64,000 nt of DNA from Planctomycetota bacterium (lineage in GTDB: Bacteria > Planctomycetota > Uabimicrobiia > Uabimicrobiales > Uabimicrobiaceae). Under the pieces are notes generated by a model that was not told the origin of the DNA, ran no database searches, and saw nothing but the letters and a program-made list of their open reading frames with translations. Of the stretch, positions 60,101 to 64,000 are shown piece by piece (the first letter of the stretch is position 1; the number at the start of each line of letters is the position of its first letter). The stretch covers positions 1 to 64,000 of the forward strand of contig JAJDCR010000022.1 in assembly GCA_029260735.1 (NCBI GenBank), in the 5' to 3' direction. Both the position numbers and the translations under genes were made by a program.

Positions 60101-61419
60101 TGGATTGGAAAAATGAGATACTTCTCTTTTTTACCAACGAAGGTATGAACCGCCGCATGGTTTTAATTGGCTCTATTCTTTTAGGCTGTGCCAGTGGAAT
60201 TATTGGAACCTTTGCTTTACTCCGTCGACAAAGTTTACTCGGAGATGCCATGGCCCACGCTGCCCTCCCAGGGGTATGCCTTATGTTTTTAATTACGGGA
60301 CTAAAAGATCCCTTTTTGTTCTTAATTGGAGCTTGTATATCAGGTTTCACAGGAGCTCTATGTGTCATCGGAATTACTCGCTACAGTCGTTTAAAAAACG
60401 ATACCGCGATTGGACTAGTTCTCTCTGTTTTCTTTGGCGTAGGGATAGTTCTTTTGACCTACATTCAACAGAGCGGAGCTGGCAACCAAGCAGGCTTAAA
60501 TACTTTTTTGTTTGGCAAGGCCGCTTCTTTGTTACAAGAAGATGTTCGAGTTATGGTAACCATGTGTGGGCTTATTATTTTCTTCATTGTTCTTTTCTAT
60601 AAAGAATTCAAAATCCTCTCTTTTGATCCTAACTTTGGCGCAAGTCTAGGGTTTTCGATCAAGTTTTTAGATGTGTTTTTGACTTCTTTAGTCGTTCTAA
60701 CAGTGATGGTAGGCTTGCAAGCTGTAGGAGTAGTATTAATGGTGGCGATGATTATTATTCCTCCGGCTGCAGCTCGGCAATGGACAGAAAAACTCGAGCG
60801 TATGATAATAATATCGGCTTTTATAGGGGCCTTATCAGGAGCGTTGGGAGCGATCCTCTCTACTCTCATCATTAAAATGCCCACGGGCCCGGTTATGGTT
60901 CTAGTAGCCGCTTTTTTTCTCGGCCTAAGCCTATTCTTTGCTCCTAACCGAGGGCTTCTTTTTTCTTGGTACCGTCGCTGGAGCCAGAAAAGAAAAACCC
61001 GTATTGAAAATATTCTCAAAGCCATCTACAAAGTAGGAGAAAATTCTCAGAACTATGAAAGGTTCATCCCTTTAAATGAAATTAAAGGGTATTTCTCTGC
61101 TCCTTTATGGCTCTTGCGTCTTCGTCTAAGGATACTCCACCTAACTGCTTTAGTTGAGTACCATCCTCAAGAAGTGAGGCTAACTTCCGTGGGGTTTGAA
61201 CAAGCTAAAAATACAGTGCGCAAACACCGTTTGTGGGAAGCCTACTTGTCTAACGCAATGGATATTCCCCACGACCACGTTCATCGAGATGCAGAAGAAG
61301 TAGAGCATATATTTTCTCCCGAGCTCACTTCTCGCTTAGAAGAGTATTTAGATTCTCCTGAACATGATCCCCACGGCAAGTCCATTCCTAATGTGAATGG
61401 AAATAACTGTAATTCCTAG
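60100..61419 (+). CDS. troC: Metal ABC transporter permease fused to a DtxR-like domain
   Basis: The first 290 residues form a metal permease of the TroC/MntC-type (ABC-3) family with about eight helices; LLGDAMAHAALPGVCLMF and ALQ-type VGLQAVGVVLMVAMIIIPPA are typical segments. Residues about 299-437 are a cytoplasmic DtxR-like module: a winged-helix-like part (IENILKAIYKVGENSQ, VRLTSVGFEQAKNTV), the metal-site segments RKHRLWEAYL and VHRDAEEVEH, and DPHGKSIP. Such permease-repressor fusions are known, for example chlamydial YtgCR, where the regulator part is released. It overlaps the ATPase gene by one base. Confidence 0.9.
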   Translation: MDWKNEILLFFTNEGMNRRMVLIGSILLGCASGIIGTFALLRRQSLLGDAMAHAALPGVCLMFLITGLKDPFLFLIGACISGFTGALCVIGITRYSRLKNDTAIGLVLSVFFGVGIVLLTYIQQSGAGNQAGLNTFLFGKAASLLQEDVRVMVTMCGLIIFFIVLFYKEFKILSFDPNFGASLGFSIKFLDVFLTSLVVLTVMVGLQAVGVVLMVAMIIIPPAAARQWTEKLERMIIISAFIGALSGALGAILSTLIIKMPTGPVMVLVAAFFLGLSLFFAPNRGLLFSWYRRWSQKRKTRIENILKAIYKVGENSQNYERFIPLNEIKGYFSAPLWLLRLRLRILHLTALVEYHPQEVRLTSVGFEQAKNTVRKHRLWEAYLSNAMDIPHDHVHRDAEEVEHIFSPELTSRLEEYLDSPEHDPHGKSIPNVNGNNCNS

Positions 61420-61430
61420 GAGCCCCAAAT

Positions 61431-62732
61431 ATGCTATCCTTTTTTTCTCAACTCCAAAGTCATGAAATATGGATTATGGTAATAGGAGCCTTGGTTTGTA
61501 GCTCCTGTGGTCTCATTGGTTGCTTCTTAATTTTACGCAAACTTGCTTTGATGGGAGACGCCATTAGCCACGCCGTTTTGCCTGGGATTGTTCTCGCTGT
61601 TATGATGACAGGTAGTTTGAGTTCTTGGGCAGTTTTTATCGGAGCCGGAATTATTGGAGTATTAACTCCTTTTCTTATCGATACTCTTCAGCGCTCAGGC
61701 CGAGTTCAAGAAGACGCTTCTATCGGAGCAGTTTTTACGGTTTTGTTTGCAATTGGTGTCATCATGGTCACTAGTATTCCCCATGTTCATATTGATGTTG
61801 AATGTGTTCTCTACGGAGAAATCGTATGGACACCCTATGACCGATTAATTATCGGAGGGAGTGACTTTGGCCCACAAGCTTTTTGGGTTACGGGAACAAT
61901 ATTTCTTCTCAATCTTGCCTTTGTCACTTTTTTTTACAAAGAACTCAAGGTCTGTTCTTTTGATTCGCAGTTGGCAGCAGCCATGGGATTTCGCCCCAAA
62001 CTAATGCATTATCTATTGATGGCGGTGGTTTCCATAACTACGATATCTTCCTTTGAGTCGGTGGGAGCAATTATAGTTGTAGGTATGTTTATCGCTCCCG
62101 GAGCAGCAGCTTACCTATTAACCGATAATTTAGCCACTATGTTGGCCCTCTCGGTTGTCGGCGGAATTTTATGTTCCGTTGGTGGCTACGGCTTAGCCAT
62201 ACTCCTAGGAGGAGGAGTTTCTGTTTCTGGTTCGATGGCCACAGTAGCAGGAATCTTATTTGTTTTATCTCTATTTTTTTCCCCTAAGTATGGACTCGTT
62301 TTTCGCTTTCTCCGTCGCTCTCGTTTACGTTCCCGACTTCAGAAAGAACATTTCTATATTGACATTTACAGGATTACAGAAGGAGAGAATACTTGGGTCC
62401 CCATACTGGATCTCCAAAAAATCAATCAGAGAAAAAAGACCTTCGACCTAATCCAAGAAATGATGCTAGCTGGAATGCTCGAAAAAGAAGAAGAAAGTGT
62501 TCGTCTAAGTGAGAAAGGGTTCCTACACGCCCAGAAACTAATTCGTGCTCATCGATTGTGGGAATCCTACATGCATAAACTGGGCTTGCCAGAAGATCAC
62601 TTGCACCGAAGTGCTGATGATGTGGAGCATTTCATTAGCCCTCAGCTTTGCCAAGAAATGGCCAAAGATCTGGACTACCCTCGCCAAGATCCTCATGGTA
62701 AACCGATTCCTCTAATAGAAGAAAAGGGCTAA
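61431..62732 (+). CDS. troD: Second metal ABC permease fused to a DtxR-like domain
   Basis: This 433-residue protein parallels the previous one: an ABC-3 metal permease (about 1-285, with LALMGDAISHAVLPGIVLAV and ESVGAIIVVGMFIAPGAAAY) followed by a DtxR-like module (about 298-430). The module has VRLSEKGFLHAQKLI, the metal-ligand segments RAHRLWESYM and LHRSADDVEH, and DPHGKPIP. Both permeases in the operon thus carry the same fusion. Start at ATG 61431 behind aggag, 11 bases after the first permease. The next gene, after a gap of 249 bases, is the repeat-rich secreted protein. Confidence 0.9.
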   Translation: MLSFFSQLQSHEIWIMVIGALVCSSCGLIGCFLILRKLALMGDAISHAVLPGIVLAVMMTGSLSSWAVFIGAGIIGVLTPFLIDTLQRSGRVQEDASIGAVFTVLFAIGVIMVTSIPHVHIDVECVLYGEIVWTPYDRLIIGGSDFGPQAFWVTGTIFLLNLAFVTFFYKELKVCSFDSQLAAAMGFRPKLMHYLLMAVVSITTISSFESVGAIIVVGMFIAPGAAAYLLTDNLATMLALSVVGGILCSVGGYGLAILLGGGVSVSGSMATVAGILFVLSLFFSPKYGLVFRFLRRSRLRSRLQKEHFYIDIYRITEGENTWVPILDLQKINQRKKTFDLIQEMMLAGMLEKEEESVRLSEKGFLHAQKLIRAHRLWESYMHKLGLPEDHLHRSADDVEHFISPQLCQEMAKDLDYPRQDPHGKPIPLIEEKG

Positions 62733-62981
62733 GTATTCTAACTGTGCAAATTTTGCTCAAAGCTAGCCAAAGATTCTTTGTGCAATCTTTGCGCAGTCTA
62801 TTTAGCTACTCCTCTCTTTCCCTTGAAAATAAAGCCCCTATGTTTTTGGCACACTTTTAGCTTTACTCTAAAATAGAATCAACACGAAAACAGAATCAAC
62901 GACGGAATTTATCATGTATGAATAAGTTCATCAAAAAGTCATCTGTACTATTTTTCGGTAAGTTTTTAAAAGGAGCCAAAC

Positions 62982-63929
62982 ATGGCTAAATCTATTCAGT
63001 TCTTAATGCTCGCTCTTATTATTTCTTTTGCTTTATCTTTACAAGCTCAAGAAACTAATTTAGAAACCACTTCTACTGTAGACAAAAAAACTTCCCCTAA
63101 AGCGCAAATGAAAAAGCAAAAAGCTCAGCTCCTTGCTCAAATTATGCGAAAAAAAGCGGATTTAATTGTCCAACTCTCAGAAGAAAATGTAGACAAAGAA
63201 AAAATTGCTGCTTTGGCCAATGAAATTTATGAATTAAAGCAGGAACTTCGCCAAGCCAATAAAAAAGCTAAGGCAATAAAACGAATTATTCGCTCTACGA
63301 AAGAAGAGCTAAAAGGCAAAGAAGGTAAAAAAGGCAAGCGAGGACATAAACGTTTTGGCAAAAAAGGCCAACGTGGACAAAAAGACCACAAACGCTTTGG
63401 CAAAAGAGGAGAAAAAGGCCAACGTGGACATGGGCGTTTTGACAAAAAAGGCCAACGTGGACAAACAGACCATCAACGCTTTGGCAAAAAAGGCCAACGT
63501 GGACAAAAAAGATGCGCTCGTTTTAACCAACGAGGAGAAAGAGGCCAACGAGGACACGGACGTTTTGAAGAAAGAGGTCAACGAGGAGAGGGACACTTTC
63601 GCCAAATGATGATGAAACGTTTTTTCCGAATGATGATGAAAGATTTTTCTGAAGAAAGAAACTTTTCTCCCAAGATGAGAGATTTCCGAAATCATGAAAA
63701 TCATCGAGGTCATGGAAATCATAGAGGTTATGGAAAACGTTTTGCTGGAAAACAAGGAAAAGAAAAGCAAGCTTCCTTAGAAGAAAAAGGAAAACGTGGC
63801 GGAAAAAAGGGTTTTTGCCAAAAATGTCAAAAACGAGTAGAAAGAAAAGCTCAGAGAGAATCAAAAGAAACTGAGTCAGAGGAAACAAAAGAAACTGAGT
63901 CAGAGGAAAGTATTAATTCAGAAGAATAG
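62982..63929 (+). CDS. Secreted basic repeat protein with CpxP/Spy-like N-terminus
   Basis: A signal peptide (about 1-22, LMLALIISFALSLQAQ) leads a helical segment (about 43-108) that resembles periplasmic Spy/CpxP-type or metal-sensor helices: IMRKKADLIVQLSEENVDKE, then LANEIYELKQELRQANKKAK. Residues 112-195 are six 14-residue repeats of the type GKKGQRGQKDHKRF, partly collagen-like in Gly-X-X spacing. His/Gly/Arg-rich, Met-rich (RQMMMKRFFRMMMKDF), Cys (FCQKCQKR) and acidic end regions follow. His, Met and Cys content would suit metal binding. Ribosome binding site aaaggagcc. Placement next to the metal-transport locus is suggestive only. Confidence 0.75.
   Translation: MAKSIQFLMLALIISFALSLQAQETNLETTSTVDKKTSPKAQMKKQKAQLLAQIMRKKADLIVQLSEENVDKEKIAALANEIYELKQELRQANKKAKAIKRIIRSTKEELKGKEGKKGKRGHKRFGKKGQRGQKDHKRFGKRGEKGQRGHGRFDKKGQRGQTDHQRFGKKGQRGQKRCARFNQRGERGQRGHGRFEERGQRGEGHFRQMMMKRFFRMMMKDFSEERNFSPKMRDFRNHENHRGHGNHRGYGKRFAGKQGKEKQASLEEKGKRGGKKGFCQKCQKRVERKAQRESKETESEETKETESEESINSEE
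63315..63566 (+). repeat. Six 42-bp coding repeats
   Basis: Each unit encodes 14 residues ending in Arg-Phe, for example GKRGEKGQRGHGRF and DKKGQRGQTDHQRF. The units are in frame and vary mainly in three codons, pointing to amplification by slippage or unequal recombination. Confidence 0.85.
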
Positions 63930-64000
63930 TTCTTCTCTTTGAATTAGGTCACGCCCTAAATTTCCTAGTGTACTAACCCGGGTTTCCCATAGAAATCCGG
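63930..64000. other. Window end, no gene seen
   Basis: Contains cacgccct (63951-63958), similar to the ends of the element at 50093-50201. Too little sequence is available to decide whether an element starts here. Confidence 0.4.

Noticed and set aside
63315..63566. Possible CRISPR array
   Set aside because: The 42-bp units are contiguous, in frame and without spacers; they encode protein repeats.
63309..63770. Antisense frames over the repeat protein
   Set aside because: Repetitive coding DNA leaves the other strand open by chance; products are Phe/Ser/Leu-rich and featureless.
1..64000. tRNA, rRNA or prophage genes
   Set aside because: No cloverleaf with its conserved arms, no rRNA-like sequence and no phage structural genes were found by eye; short or degenerate tRNAs could have been missed.

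Overview
The window is AT-rich, gene-dense bacterial chromosome with short intergenic gaps and many genes ending or starting within a few bases of each other. Two secreted proteins end in PEP-CTERM sorting signals. Other pointers are sigma-54 (RpoN) with an NtrC-type activator, MoxR/DUF58, a SrfB-like actin-fold ATPase, an HTH-acidic-TM protein, and Tro-type permeases fused to DtxR-like domains. Together these suggest a Gram-negative organism of the PVC group, perhaps a low-GC planctomycete-like lineage. That placement is inference; the window has no rRNA or other decisive marker, and I saw no tRNA, rRNA or CRISPR array.

Layout. 1-2545: an IS200/IS605-group element carrying iscB and tnpA, with a structured candidate omega-RNA upstream of iscB, inserted just behind the stop codon of a small secreted-protein gene. 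2551-7415: accessory region of secreted or membrane proteins of unknown function, degenerate repeats, and an AlkD-like/GFA-like pair. 7467-12228 (minus): phosphodiester glycosidase, the ABC-F protein YbiT, DUF58 and MoxR. 12449-24574 (mostly plus): pyruvate kinase, a PEP-CTERM protein, a minus-strand methyltransferase/glycosyltransferase pair, a BtuF-like lipoprotein, adenosine deaminase, a 1132-residue SrfB-like ATPase and a CNT nucleoside transporter. 24693-29384 (minus): PlsB-like acyltransferase, GpsA, an unknown protein and a circularly permuted ATP-grasp protein in one likely operon. 29739-33668 (plus): small membrane-anchored proteins and a kinase/sigma-54 activator pair. 33870-40246 (minus): two glycosyltransferases behind a degenerate S24-type regulator, then glycogen branching enzyme with a lysine-rich tail. 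40639-54617 (plus): DHH phosphoesterase, metallophosphoesterase, RecR, RpoN, SbcC, a zinc-ribbon protein, a PEP-CTERM protein, endonuclease III, a DUF819 permease, a putative zinc protease and an alpha/beta hydrolase. 54698-56361 (minus): Grx4-type glutaredoxin, BolA and family-4 uracil-DNA glycosylase. 56590-63929 (plus): a PlsC-like acyltransferase, then a metal-homeostasis locus with a DtxR-type regulator, TroA-D-like transporter and a repeat-rich secreted protein.

Links between genes. PlsB, GpsA and PlsC cover the first steps of phosphatidic acid synthesis. Adenosine deaminase and the CNT transporter point to nucleoside salvage. RecR, endonuclease III, UDG, SbcC and AlkD are repair functions scattered through the window. 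RpoN and the NtrC-type activator imply sigma-54 control somewhere in the genome. The strongest points for a second look are the IscB/omega-RNA element, the metal locus with three DtxR modules and three identical palindromes, the PlsB-GpsA-ATP-grasp operon, and a two-copy hairpin (MITE-like) element.
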